Of a stretch of 64,000 nucleotides of DNA, positions 51,566 through 60,391 are shown piece after piece. Source of the stretch: DASSJT01 sp963715025 (lineage in GTDB: Bacteria; Actinomycetota; Actinomycetes; Actinomycetales; Dermatophilaceae); NCBI GenBank assembly GCA_963715025.1, contig CAVQQQ010000009.1:186001-250000 (forward strand), read 5' to 3'. The notes under the pieces are model-generated. The model did no database searches. It saw only the letters and a program-made list of their open reading frames with translations, and was not told where the DNA came from. The position numbers and the translations under genes were made by a program. Positions within the stretch are counted from its first letter, which is position 1, and the number at the start of each line of letters is the position of its first letter.

Positions 51566-52618
51566 GTGCCTGCATCTCTTCAGAAGTCGCCCGTGGTGCT
51601 CGTCGCGGGCCACATCTGCCTCGACCTTCATCCGCGCCTCGCCCAACTCCCGGCCCTCGACCCGGGACACCTGGTCGAGGTGGGTCCGATGACACTCGCC
51701 CCCGGAGGCTGCGTCGCCAACACTGGAGGGGATCTCGTGGCCCTCGGCGTTCCGGTCTCGGTCGCGGCCGACCTGGGCGAGGACACGCTGGGGCGCGTCC
51801 TCGCGGACCTCGTGCGGGAGCGCGGCCTCGATGCGGCGGGGCTGAGCCGCCGACCGACCACGACGTCGTACTCCGTCGTCGTGCAGGCGCCCGGCCTCGA
51901 CCGCACCTTCTGGCATCACGTGGGCGCCAACTGCGACTTCGACGGCGGGGACCTGCGCTTCGACGGCGAGCGGATTCTGCACGTCGGGTACCCAACTCTG
52001 CTCCCGGCTCTGGTGGCCCGCGACGGGGCGCCGCTACGCGACCTTCTCGCCCGGGCACGAGCCCAGGGCCTTGCCACCTCCGTGGACTTCTCGGTCGTCG
52101 ACTCGCCGACACCGGCGAGCAGGGCACGCTGGAAGGCCATTCTCGAGGCCTGCCTGCCGTACGTGGACGTCCTCACCCCGAGCATCGACGACCTCGACTC
52201 GATGACCGGTCTACCTGGGGAGACGGGTGATCCGCTCGCGGCGGCCCGGGAGCTGGTGCGAGGTGGGGCGGCCATCGCGCTGGTCACCGCAGGGGCCCGC
52301 CAGGTCGCTCTGGCCACAGCGGACTCCAGTCGATTCGCGCGGGCGGGCGACGTTGTCGCGGCATTGGGAGCGGGCTGGCACTCGCGCACGCTGCAGGCGT
52401 CGCCAGTGAACGTCCCCAGGCCCGTGACGACCACGGGAGCCGGGGACGCCGCCACGGCTGGCTTCTTGGCCGCCCTGCTGGACCGATGCACCCCTGAGGC
52501 GGCGGTGCAGCGGTCGGTGGAGGCGGCGGCGGCCAAGATCGCGGGCACTGCTCTGGTGCCCCCGCCGACTCTCCGGACCGATCCGGCCCGGACCGCCAGT
52601 CAGAGCCCCTCCAGATAG
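51566..52618 (+). CDS. PfkB-family carbohydrate kinase
   Basis: 350 aa from GTG 51566 (GAGG 7 nt upstream); GTG 51560 is an alternative. PGGCVANTGGDLVALG is the PfkB signature 1 region and TTTGAGDAATAGFLAAL (~residues 290-306) signature 2 with the catalytic Asp. It phosphorylates a sugar, probably as the step before the aldolase encoded divergently. The start lies 22 nt from the LacI-type palindrome. Confidence 0.88.
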   Translation: MPASLQKSPVVLVAGHICLDLHPRLAQLPALDPGHLVEVGPMTLAPGGCVANTGGDLVALGVPVSVAADLGEDTLGRVLADLVRERGLDAAGLSRRPTTTSYSVVVQAPGLDRTFWHHVGANCDFDGGDLRFDGERILHVGYPTLLPALVARDGAPLRDLLARARAQGLATSVDFSVVDSPTPASRARWKAILEACLPYVDVLTPSIDDLDSMTGLPGETGDPLAAARELVRGGAAIALVTAGARQVALATADSSRFARAGDVVAALGAGWHSRTLQASPVNVPRPVTTTGAGDAATAGFLAALLDRCTPEAAVQRSVEAAAAKIAGTALVPPPTLRTDPARTASQSPSR

Positions 52619-52695
52619 CGCGACAGCTGGTAAAGGCGCCCGAGCGAGCGCGAGCTCAGCGGCATACCGGATTCGTCCGCCGTTGAGCTGGCTCC

Positions 52696-54078
52696 TCAGC
52701 CGACCGGCTCGAACCCGGCCGTGAAGTGGCGCAATGCCGGCGGCTCGGCGGTGATTCGGTAGCCGGGCAGAGACGCGGCGTCCCCGGACACGCGTTCGCA
52801 TACCTCGATGACGTAGTCCATGTGGCTCTGGGTGTAGGTGCGCCGCGGGATCGCGAGGCGAACGAGGTCCATCGACGGCGGGACCTCGCTGCCGTCGGAC
52901 TGCCGGCCGAACATCACCGTACCGATCTCGCAGGAGCGGATCCCGCCGACCTCGTAGAGCGCGACCGCGACCGCCTGTCCCGGGTACTGGAGCGGGTCGA
53001 GGTGCGGCGCCAGGCCACGGGCGTCGAGGTAGACCGCGTGGCCGCCGATCGGCCGCAGGACGGGGATGCCGAGCCGCTCCAGCGCCTCGCCGAGGTAGGC
53101 CGTCGAGCGGATCCGGTAGCGCAGGTAGTCGTGCTGCACGGCCTCCTTGACCCCCTGGGCGATCGCCTCGAGGTCGCGGCCGGCGAGCCCGCCGTAGGTC
53201 GGGAAGCCCTCGGTGAGGATGAGCTGGGCGCGGCACGCCTGGGCGAGGTCGCCGTCGCGCATCGCCAGCCAGCCGCCGATGTTGCCCATCGGGTCCTTCT
53301 TCGCGCTCATCGTCATCCCGTCGGCGAGCGCCGCCATGTCGCGGACGATATCGGCGACGTCGCGCTCGCCCTGGCCGTCCTCGCGCTCCCGGATGAACCA
53401 CGCGTTCTCGGCGAAGCGGCACGCGTCGAGGAAGAGCGGCTTGCCGTAGCGGTCGCACACCTCGCGCACGCCGCGCAGGTTCGCGAGGGAGACGGGCTGT
53501 CCGCCGCCGCTGTTGTTCGTGATCGTCACCATGACGCAGGGGATGGAGTCGGCGTGCTCGGCGAGCAGTTCCTCAAGCGCCTCGAGGTCCATGTTGCCCT
53601 TGAAGGGATGCTCGTTCAGCGGGTCGCGCCCCTCGGCGATGACGAGGTCGACGGCCCGCGCGCCCGTCGCCTCGACGTTGGCACGCGTCGTGTCGAAGTG
53701 CGTGTTGTTCGGCACGATCCGCCCTGGACCGCCGAGCGCCGTGAAGAGGATCCTCTCGGCTGCGCGCCCCTGGTGGACGGGGATGACGTGCTCGAAGGGG
53801 AACAGCTCGCGCACCGCGTCGACGAAGACGTAGTAGGACGGCGACCCGGCGTACGACTCGTCTCCGTGCTGGATCGCGGCCCATTGGTCGCGGCTCATCG
53901 CGCCGGTGCCGGAGTCGGTCAGCAGGTCGATGAGGACGTGCTTGGCGCGCAGTTGGAAGAGGTTGTACGAAGCGGCGCGCAGGTGCTCGCGACGCTGCGT
54001 GCGAGTCGTCATCGCCAGCGGCTCGACGGAGTGGATGCGGAAGGGTTCGATGATGGTGCGGAAGGGTGGATCGTCCAT
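52696..54078 (-). CDS. tnaA: Tryptophanase (tryptophan indole-lyase)
   Basis: 460 aa, full length. PLP-dependent beta-eliminating lyase: IDLLTDSGTGAMSRDQWAA, HFDTTRANVEATGA, NNSGGGQPVSLANLRGV, the PLP Lys in TMSAKKDPMGN, and IPRRTYTQSHMDYVIEV. The position that is Arg381 in tyrosine phenol-lyase (RSMERG) is Ile here (RSCEIG), as in tryptophanase, which is why I prefer that assignment. It splits tryptophan to indole, pyruvate and ammonia. There is no TnaC-like leader or permease nearby. No Shine-Dalgarno precedes the ATG, so a leaderless start is possible. Confidence 0.83.
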   Translation of the reverse strand: MDDPPFRTIIEPFRIHSVEPLAMTTRTQRREHLRAASYNLFQLRAKHVLIDLLTDSGTGAMSRDQWAAIQHGDESYAGSPSYYVFVDAVRELFPFEHVIPVHQGRAAERILFTALGGPGRIVPNNTHFDTTRANVEATGARAVDLVIAEGRDPLNEHPFKGNMDLEALEELLAEHADSIPCVMVTITNNSGGGQPVSLANLRGVREVCDRYGKPLFLDACRFAENAWFIREREDGQGERDVADIVRDMAALADGMTMSAKKDPMGNIGGWLAMRDGDLAQACRAQLILTEGFPTYGGLAGRDLEAIAQGVKEAVQHDYLRYRIRSTAYLGEALERLGIPVLRPIGGHAVYLDARGLAPHLDPLQYPGQAVAVALYEVGGIRSCEIGTVMFGRQSDGSEVPPSMDLVRLAIPRRTYTQSHMDYVIEVCERVSGDAASLPGYRITAEPPALRHFTAGFEPVG

Positions 54079-54194
54079 GGGCCAAATATGCCCGTACGTC
54101 GTTCAGCCCGGATTGCCCTCGCGCAACGTTTTCGGCGCGGTGACCTCCGCACACGTTCTCGACCACCTGCCGCCTGCCGCGGCGTAGTGCGCGC

Positions 54195-54548
54195 TCAGTC
54201 CGAGAGCCGGCGGATCTCGTCGAGCGACTGCAATGCCGCTCGCGCAGCGACGGCCACGTCTGGCCGGTCCGAGCGGGCGGCCGTCTCCAAGGCGGCCCGG
54301 GCCGGCGAGGTGCCGATGCTGGCCAGGATGGTGACCAGCTCGGACGGATCGGCCCCAGCGGCCAGGGCGTCGTCGATCAGTGGCACCGACCGGTCGCCCG
54401 CCCGCGTGAGGAGTATGCCGGCCAGCTCCCGCTCGTCGGCACGTGGACCGGTGACGGCCGATACCAGGGCGCGTCCCGGTGCGCCCATACCGGTCACGCG
54501 CCAAGCCGCACCGGCAGCCAACAGCCGAGCGGCCGTCAGGGCGCTCAT
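54195..54548 (-). CDS. Small HEAT-repeat-like protein
   Basis: 117 aa from ATG 54548. Helical Ala/Leu-rich repeats (RSVPLIDDALAAGADPSELVTILASIGTSPARAALETAA) suggest two or three HEAT-like hairpins. It follows the frameshifted hydrolase by 40 nt on the same strand, and the hydrolase's N-terminal half has similar repeats, so the two may have worked together. The function is unknown. Confidence 0.6.
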   Translation of the reverse strand: MSALTAARLLAAGAAWRVTGMGAPGRALVSAVTGPRADERELAGILLTRAGDRSVPLIDDALAAGADPSELVTILASIGTSPARAALETAARSDRPDVAVAARAALQSLDEIRRLSD

Positions 54549-54588
54549 GGTGCCAACCGTACGCTGCCCGATCGGCGCCGCACGCGCC

Positions 54589-55708
54589 TCAGACTTGGAT
54601 TGCCGCCGGTAGCCCGTATCGGTCCCAATACGCTGGATCGTTGGTGTCGCCGTGGTTGAACCACCCGTTGATGTGGGACACGACCTTGGACCGGAATGCT
54701 GCAGGTGGCCTGAAGGTCTGTCCACCTCGGTCAGCCATGATGACCAGGTCGAACCGGACCCGGATATCGACAACCATGCGCACCTTGGTGAAGTCCGGGA
54801 ACCACTCAGCGTGAACCGGCCAGCTCATCAGGACGAGGCGGTCGATCACCTGGCCACGCCTGGTGGCCAGATTGCCGACGGTGCCGCCGTGGCTGTGGGC
54901 GAAGAAGCGCTGGGGTGTGCAGGCCGAAGCCCGCGATCCAGTCGACCAGCTGCTGGGCGGCGAGCTGCCGGGCGCCATCGGAGTACTGGCCGCTCCACTG
55001 GAAGCTCGGGTCGTGCAGGTGCAGCGGCGGGGTCAGCGCATCCAGGTAGCGGTACAGGCTGCCACCTGGCCGCCACCACAGGGTGTTGGCGGCGAACGTC
55101 CCGTGCGTCAGCACCGCCACGTTTCCGGCCGGAGTGGCGGCCTGGTCCGGTTGCGGCCCGGGCTGCACAACCATGCGGCGAAGCACGGGGTGCTGGGGCG
55201 CAACCCGGGCCACGCCGATCCGGCCAATCTCACGGGCCAATGAGTCGCGGGACCGAGCCCCTTCCACGAGTCGGTCCAGCACGTCGTCCCGCGGCCCGGT
55301 GGTGTCCAGCGCGGCGACAGCGGCGGCGGTGCGCACCAGGCGGCTGTCACTGTGCAGGTTCGCCTCGACCAGCGCGGCCGCGGTAAAGGCATCTGGGCGG
55401 TCGATCAGTCGTCGGGTGAGCTCGGCACTCGTGGACGCTGGCAACCGGAGTGCGCGATCTGCCACATGCGTTCGCACATCGAGATCAAGCGGCTGGACGG
55501 CCTCCGCCACGGGCAAGGTGCGCTCCACGCTGATGCGGCGCAGCTCTCGGGGTAGCCCGAGCGCTTCGGGCCTGTCGATCCGATCGGCCCGCCCACCCAC
55601 GGCAGCGCCGGCTGAGAGCACGATGGCAGCCTGGCTCAGCTCGGCATCGCGCCCGACCGACTGAAAAGCCTCCGGGCCGCCGATGGGAGCCACTTCGCGG
55701 TAAGCCAT
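54589..55708 (-). pseudogene. Alpha/beta hydrolase with HEAT-like N-terminus, frameshifted
   Basis: Codons from ATG 55708 give a HEAT-like N-terminal part (RLPASTSAELTRRLIDRPDAF...) and the start of a hydrolase: NVAVLTHGTFAANTLWWRPGG. Near 54911-54918 (a CCCC run on the minus strand) the similarity moves to a second frame, which holds the nucleophile elbow FFAHSHGGTVGNLA and runs to the stop at 54589. The span is 1120 nt (3n+1). The intact protein would be ~372 aa, lipase or esterase-like. As sequenced, neither half alone has a complete active site. Confidence 0.8.
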
Positions 55709-55961
55709 GGTGTCCCCTTCCCTGAGGCGCCCGCCTCGCTGAGCGTGGTGGTCGCCAGCTCACTGAACCGACCAAGCTCCTCCGCCGATCCGGGGTGTCT
55801 CGCTCAGTCACGACGTATGCCAGGCCATCTCCCACGATGCCACTCAGGAGGGCGCGAGTGACTGAGGCCGGCCGCGAGACGCGGCATACCATCGACTGGA
55901 CAGGTCAGGAGCTGCCCTTGTCCGAGCGCAGTAGGCCTCTCAATCGACCAGGAGGCGAGTG

Positions 55962-56264
55962 ATGGTCACAGTAGGGCTGTTGGTAACTCTTCAGGCAAAG
56001 GACGGCAAGGAGGGCGAGCTCGCGGATTTCCTGACGGGCGCGCTGCCGCTTGCTCAGGCCGAGAACGACACGATCGCCTGGTTCGCCATCAAGATCAACG
56101 ACACCACATACGGCATCTTTGACGTCTTCCCGGGGCCAGAGGGCCGTCAAGCTCACCTCGACGGCCCCATCGCTACCGCCTTGCTGGGCAAAGCGGACGA
56201 GCTCCTGAGCTCGCCTCCCGACATCAAGCCGATCGACGTGCTGGCGGCCAAACTGCCTGGCTGA
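55962..56264 (+). CDS. ABM-fold (antibiotic biosynthesis monooxygenase-like) protein
   Basis: 100 aa from ATG 55962, GGAGG 6 nt upstream. VGLLVTLQAKDGKEGELADFLTGALPL and NDTTYGIFDVFPGPEGRQAHLDGP follow the ABM/dimeric ferredoxin-like pattern, as in YgiN-type quinol monooxygenases. Enzyme activity is not certain for such small members. It has its own promoter, divergent from the broken hydrolase. Confidence 0.8.
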   Translation: MVTVGLLVTLQAKDGKEGELADFLTGALPLAQAENDTIAWFAIKINDTTYGIFDVFPGPEGRQAHLDGPIATALLGKADELLSSPPDIKPIDVLAAKLPG

Positions 56265-56637
56265 CGACTCTGGGGCTGGCGACGGAAAGCGTCACATCGG
56301 ACCCTTGCGCGGCCCCCAAGGCGGGACGATGATGAAAAATGGAGTGGAGGTGGTCCGGTTGGCCCGCAGCGCGAGCAGGTCGGGACCCTCCATTTTCGAC
56401 GCGACGATCTCGGCCCGGCGCTTCACAGGTGGCCCGGCTTCCAGCGGTCTCTACGCGATGCGGGCTGCCGCCGCCTCAGCGACCCGCCGCCTTCCAGTCC
56501 AACGTCACGGTCCGCCGGGACCGCGGCACGCTTAGAACGGGGTCGGGTCGTCGCTGGCGACTGAGGATGCCGGGTGAGCCGCTGAGGGCGTGCCCGTCCG
56601 GCACCTCGCGAGCGACCCGAACGGAAATGGATCCCAG
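56265..56637. other. 373-bp leader region of the form I CO-dehydrogenase operon
   Basis: No convincing gene. It contains an inverted repeat, AAAATGGAG (56336-56344) with CTCCATTTT (56388-56396), separated by 43 nt, which is AT-rich against the background and may be an operator or leader structure for the cox operon. The promoter should lie here. Confidence 0.5.
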
Positions 56638-57513
56638 ATGCAGGTCCCAGCGCCCTTCGAGTACGAGCGCGCCAGCTCGGTGGACGACGCCGTTGCCCTG
56701 CTTGAGCGGCACGGCGACGATGCGCGGCTGATTGCGGGCGGCCACAGCCTGTTGCCGCTGATGAAGCTCCGCCTGGCTGCGCCCGACGTGCTCATCGACA
56801 TCAACGGACTCGCCGAGCTGCAGACCATCAGGGTCGACGGCGACCTGCTGCGGATCGGCTCCATGGTTCGCCATGCCGAGCTGCTCGCGTCCGCCGTGGT
56901 GGGTGAGCACTTCCGGATCCTGCACGATGCCGAACGGGTGATCGCCGACCCAGTCGTGCGCAATCGGGGGACGGTCGGGGGTTCGCTGTGCCAGGCGGAC
57001 CCGGCCGAGGACCTTTCCGCAGCGTTCGGTGCCCTGCGAGCCGAGGTGGTGATCCGCGGCAGCGAGGGCGAGCGAGTCGTCCCCGTGCGCGAATTCGTCA
57101 CTGGCCCGTACGAGACGGTGGTCCGCCCTGCCGAAATCGTCACCGAGATCCGACTCCGCATCCGTCCGGGCGCCGGCAGCAGTTACGTCAAGGTGGAACG
57201 GCGAGCAGGGGACTGGCCGATCGCCTCGGCCGGCGCGGTCGTCTGGCTGGACAACGGGACCATCACCGAGGTCGGCCTGGGGCTTGCCGCGGTGGGCGCG
57301 CCGCACTCGGTGGCGGCCGCCACAGAGGACGCCGTCCGGGGGCGCGCCGCGGACGAGGAGACCATCGCCCTTGCGGGGCAGCGGTCCCGCGAGGAGTGTG
57401 CGCCCACAGCCGACCAGCGTGGACCGGGCGACTACAAGCGGGCTCTCGTCGGCGAGCTCACCCAGCAGGCACTGCGCAGCGCCATCGCGCGCTGCCGCGG
57501 ACAGGAGGGTTGA
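56638..57513 (+). CDS. coxM: CO dehydrogenase medium (FAD) subunit CoxM, form I operon
   Basis: 291 aa from ATG 56638 (MQVPAPFEYERAS); an upstream in-frame start would add 16 unconserved residues. FAD motifs: IAGGHSLLPLMKLR (~32-45) and TVGGSLCQADPAED (~109-122), the latter with the form I TVGGS...ADP pattern. It is the first structural gene, in the canonical order coxM-coxS-coxL. It transfers electrons from CoxS to the quinone pool in aerobic CO oxidation. coxS starts 5 nt after its stop. Confidence 0.93.
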   Translation: MQVPAPFEYERASSVDDAVALLERHGDDARLIAGGHSLLPLMKLRLAAPDVLIDINGLAELQTIRVDGDLLRIGSMVRHAELLASAVVGEHFRILHDAERVIADPVVRNRGTVGGSLCQADPAEDLSAAFGALRAEVVIRGSEGERVVPVREFVTGPYETVVRPAEIVTEIRLRIRPGAGSSYVKVERRAGDWPIASAGAVVWLDNGTITEVGLGLAAVGAPHSVAAATEDAVRGRAADEETIALAGQRSREECAPTADQRGPGDYKRALVGELTQQALRSAIARCRGQEG

Positions 57514-57518
57514 CGGAC

Positions 57519-58007
57519 ATGCAGGTGACGATGAGGGTCAACGGGGACACGGTCAGCCGGGAGATCGAGCCCCGGCTGCTGCTGGTCCACTTCTTGCGCG
57601 ACCATCTGCGACTCACGGGTACCCACTGGGGCTGCGACACCTCGAACTGCGGTGTGTGCGTCGTCCTGCTGGACGGGCTGCCGGTCAAGAGCTGCACTGT
57701 CCTGGCCGCCATGGCCGACGGCCACGACGTCGGCACCGTCGAGGGCCTCGAGCAGGGTGGGGAGCTCGACCCGGTCCAGCAGGGCTTCATGAGCCAGCAC
57801 GGTCTCCAGTGCGGCTTCTGTACGCCCGGAATGATGCTGACCGCCCGACACCTCTTGGACGAGAACCCGCACCCGTCCGCGGAGGAGATCCGCGTGGCCA
57901 TCTCCGGGCAAATCTGCCGCTGCACGGGCTACGAGAACATCGTGCGGTCCATCCAGTGGGCCGCCGACCATCCCCGTGAGGCTGTCGCGGAAGGGGCATC
58001 GACATGA
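57519..58007 (+). CDS. coxS: CO dehydrogenase small (2Fe-2S) subunit CoxS, form I operon
   Basis: 162 aa from ATG 57519; a TTG at 57510 is a possible alternative. 2Fe-2S ligands are in GCDTSNCGVC...SC (~38-63) and in CGFCTPGM with CRCTGYENIV (~100-143). Normal length for CoxS. AGGAGG lies ~10 nt upstream, inside the end of coxM. The stop overlaps the coxL start by 4 nt. It differs clearly from the form II CoxS at 7.9 kb. Confidence 0.94.
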   Translation: MQVTMRVNGDTVSREIEPRLLLVHFLRDHLRLTGTHWGCDTSNCGVCVVLLDGLPVKSCTVLAAMADGHDVGTVEGLEQGGELDPVQQGFMSQHGLQCGFCTPGMMLTARHLLDENPHPSAEEIRVAISGQICRCTGYENIVRSIQWAADHPREAVAEGAST

Positions 58008-60391
58008 CGACGACCGAGGAGCGGGTCGACACTGCCGTGGGATTCGGCCGGCGGTCCCGCAAGGAGGACCCCCGGTTCGTGCGCGGTCACGGACAGTACG
58101 TCGACGACGTCATCCTGCCCGGGATGCTGCACGGGGCGATCCTGCGAAGCCCCTACGCGCACGCCCGAATCCGGTCGATCGACACGTCTCTGGCCGAGGC
58201 GCATCCCAAGGTAAAGGCCGTCATCACGGGCGCAGTCCTCCAGACCCTGAACCTGGCGTGGATACCGTCCCTGTCGCACGACGTCGTCGCAGTCCTGGCC
58301 ACCGACAAGGTGAGATTCCAGGGCCAGGAGGTTGCCTTCGTGGTCGCCGAGGACCGCTACGCCGCCCGAGATGCGCTCGAGCTCATCGAGGTCGACTACG
58401 AGGAGCTGCCACCGGTCATCGACGCCCGGCGAGCCCTCGACTCCGACGCCCCAGTGATCAGGGACGACATCGAGGGCAAGACCGACAACCACATCTTCGA
58501 CTGGGAAGCCGGCGACCAGGCCAAGACCGATGCCGCGTTCGCAGGGGCCGAGGTGGTCGTGGCGCAGGACATGCTGTACCCGCGGGTGCACCCAGCGCCG
58601 CTGGAGACGTGCGGCTCGATCGCTGACATGGACAAGGTCACCGGCAAGCTCACCATCTGGTGCACCACCCAGGCACCGCACGCCCATCGGACGATCTATG
58701 CGCTGGTCGCCGGGCTGCCCGAGCAGAAGATCCGGGTGATCAGCCCAGACATCGGCGGAGGTTTCGGCAACAAGGTCGGGATCTACCCGGGATACGTCTT
58801 GTCCGTCGTCGGCTCCATCGTCACCGGGGCGCCGGTGAAGTGGGTGGAGGACCGCTCGGAGAACCTCGTGTCGACCTCGTTCGCCCGCGACTACCACATG
58901 CACGGGGAGATCGCGGCGACCCGCGAGGGCAAGATCCTCGGCCTGCGCGTCGACGTGCTGGCCGACCATGGCGCCTTCAACAACACGGCCCAGCCGAGCA
59001 AGTTCCCGGCCGGCTTCTTCCACGTGTTCACCGGCAGCTACGACTACCCGGCGGCGCACTGCAAGGTGACCGGCGTCTACTCCAACAAGGCTCCCGGCGG
59101 GGTGGCCTATGCCTGCTCGTTCCGGGTGACGGAGGCGGTCTACCTCGTCGAGCGCCTCGTCGACTGCCTGGCCGACGAGCTCGGCATGGACCCGGCCGAG
59201 ATCCGGATGAAGAACCTGCTGCGCCCCGAGCAGTTCCCCTACATCTCGCCCACGGGGTGGGAGTACGACTCAGGCGAGTACCCGCGCTGCCTGGAGAAGG
59301 CGATGCAGATCGCGGACTACCCAGCGCTGAGACGCGAACAGGCCGAGAAGCGCGAACGCGGCGAGTTGATGGGCATCGGGGTCAGCTTCTTCACCGAGAC
59401 GGTGGGCGCCGGGCCTCGCAAGCACATGGACATCCTCGGCCTGGGCATGGCTGACGGTGCCGAGGTGCGCGTGCACCCGACGGGCAAGGCGGTCGTGCGG
59501 ATCTCGGTCCAGAGCCAGGGACAGGGCCACGAGACAACGTTCGCGCAGATCGTCTCGCAGGTGACCGGCATACCGTCTGAGGACATCGAGGTCGTGCACG
59601 GCGACACGGACAACACGCCGTTCGGGCTCGGAACGTACGGGAGCCGGTCCACGCCGGTCTCGGGAGCCGCGGTGGCGGTGGCCTCGCGGCGGATCGTCGA
59701 CAAAGCCAAGCTGATCGCGGCAGCGATGCTGGAGGTCTCGCCCGATGACCTCGAGTTCGATCGAGGGACCTTCGCGGTCAAGGGCGACCCGACGGCCGCC
59801 AAGACGATCCAGGACGTCGCCATGGCGGCCCACAGCTCCCTGGAACTGCCCGAGGGCGTGGAGGGTCAGCTGGATGCGCGGTGCGTGTACGACCCGCCCA
59901 ACCTGACCTATCCGTTCGGGGCCTACATCGCAGTGGTCGATGTGGACGCCGGCACTGGCGTGGTGAAGGTGCGTCGGTTCATCGCGGTAGACGACTGTGG
60001 CCCGAGGATCAACCCGATGATCGTCGAGGGCCAGATCCACGGCGGTCTGGCCGACGGAATCGGCATGGCACTCATGCAGGTCATCGCCTTCGACGAGTCC
60101 GGCAACTGCCTGGGTGGCTCCTTCATGGACTACCAGCTCCCGACCGCACTGGAGTGTCCAAGCTGGGAGCTGGGCGAGACGGTGACGCCGTCGCCGCACC
60201 ACCCCCTCGGGGTCAAGGGTGTCGGCGAGTCGGCCACGGTCGGGTCCCCGCCTGCCGTCGTGAACGCGGTCGTGGATGCGCTGAAGCCGTTTGGCGTCCG
60301 GCACATCGACATGCCACTGACACCCGCGCAGGTGTGGCGGGCCATCCAGGGCCGTCCCTTCCGCACCGACCTCGCGATCACCGACGACTGA
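58004..60391 (+). CDS. coxL: Aerobic CO dehydrogenase large subunit CoxL, form I (AYACSFR)
   Basis: 795 aa. The active-site loop AYACSFR (residues 368-374) matches the form I signature AYxCSFR; Cys371 corresponds to the cysteine that holds the Cu-S-Mo centre (Cys388 in Oligotropha). GGGFGNKVGIYPGY and the catalytic-Glu motif KGVGESATVGSPPA are present. It oxidises CO to CO2 with Mo-Cu-MCD. The start overlaps coxS by 4 nt and the stop overlaps the next start (TGATG), so the operon is tightly coupled. This is the strongest evidence in the window for trace-gas oxidation. Confidence 0.96.
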   Translation: MTTTEERVDTAVGFGRRSRKEDPRFVRGHGQYVDDVILPGMLHGAILRSPYAHARIRSIDTSLAEAHPKVKAVITGAVLQTLNLAWIPSLSHDVVAVLATDKVRFQGQEVAFVVAEDRYAARDALELIEVDYEELPPVIDARRALDSDAPVIRDDIEGKTDNHIFDWEAGDQAKTDAAFAGAEVVVAQDMLYPRVHPAPLETCGSIADMDKVTGKLTIWCTTQAPHAHRTIYALVAGLPEQKIRVISPDIGGGFGNKVGIYPGYVLSVVGSIVTGAPVKWVEDRSENLVSTSFARDYHMHGEIAATREGKILGLRVDVLADHGAFNNTAQPSKFPAGFFHVFTGSYDYPAAHCKVTGVYSNKAPGGVAYACSFRVTEAVYLVERLVDCLADELGMDPAEIRMKNLLRPEQFPYISPTGWEYDSGEYPRCLEKAMQIADYPALRREQAEKRERGELMGIGVSFFTETVGAGPRKHMDILGLGMADGAEVRVHPTGKAVVRISVQSQGQGHETTFAQIVSQVTGIPSEDIEVVHGDTDNTPFGLGTYGSRSTPVSGAAVAVASRRIVDKAKLIAAAMLEVSPDDLEFDRGTFAVKGDPTAAKTIQDVAMAAHSSLELPEGVEGQLDARCVYDPPNLTYPFGAYIAVVDVDAGTGVVKVRRFIAVDDCGPRINPMIVEGQIHGGLADGIGMALMQVIAFDESGNCLGGSFMDYQLPTALECPSWELGETVTPSPHHPLGVKGVGESATVGSPPAVVNAVVDALKPFGVRHIDMPLTPAQVWRAIQGRPFRTDLAITDD

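Noticed and set aside
56329..56535. Possible small protein upstream of coxM
   Set aside because: Arg/Ala-rich with no family features or good ribosome site; it spans the inverted repeat.
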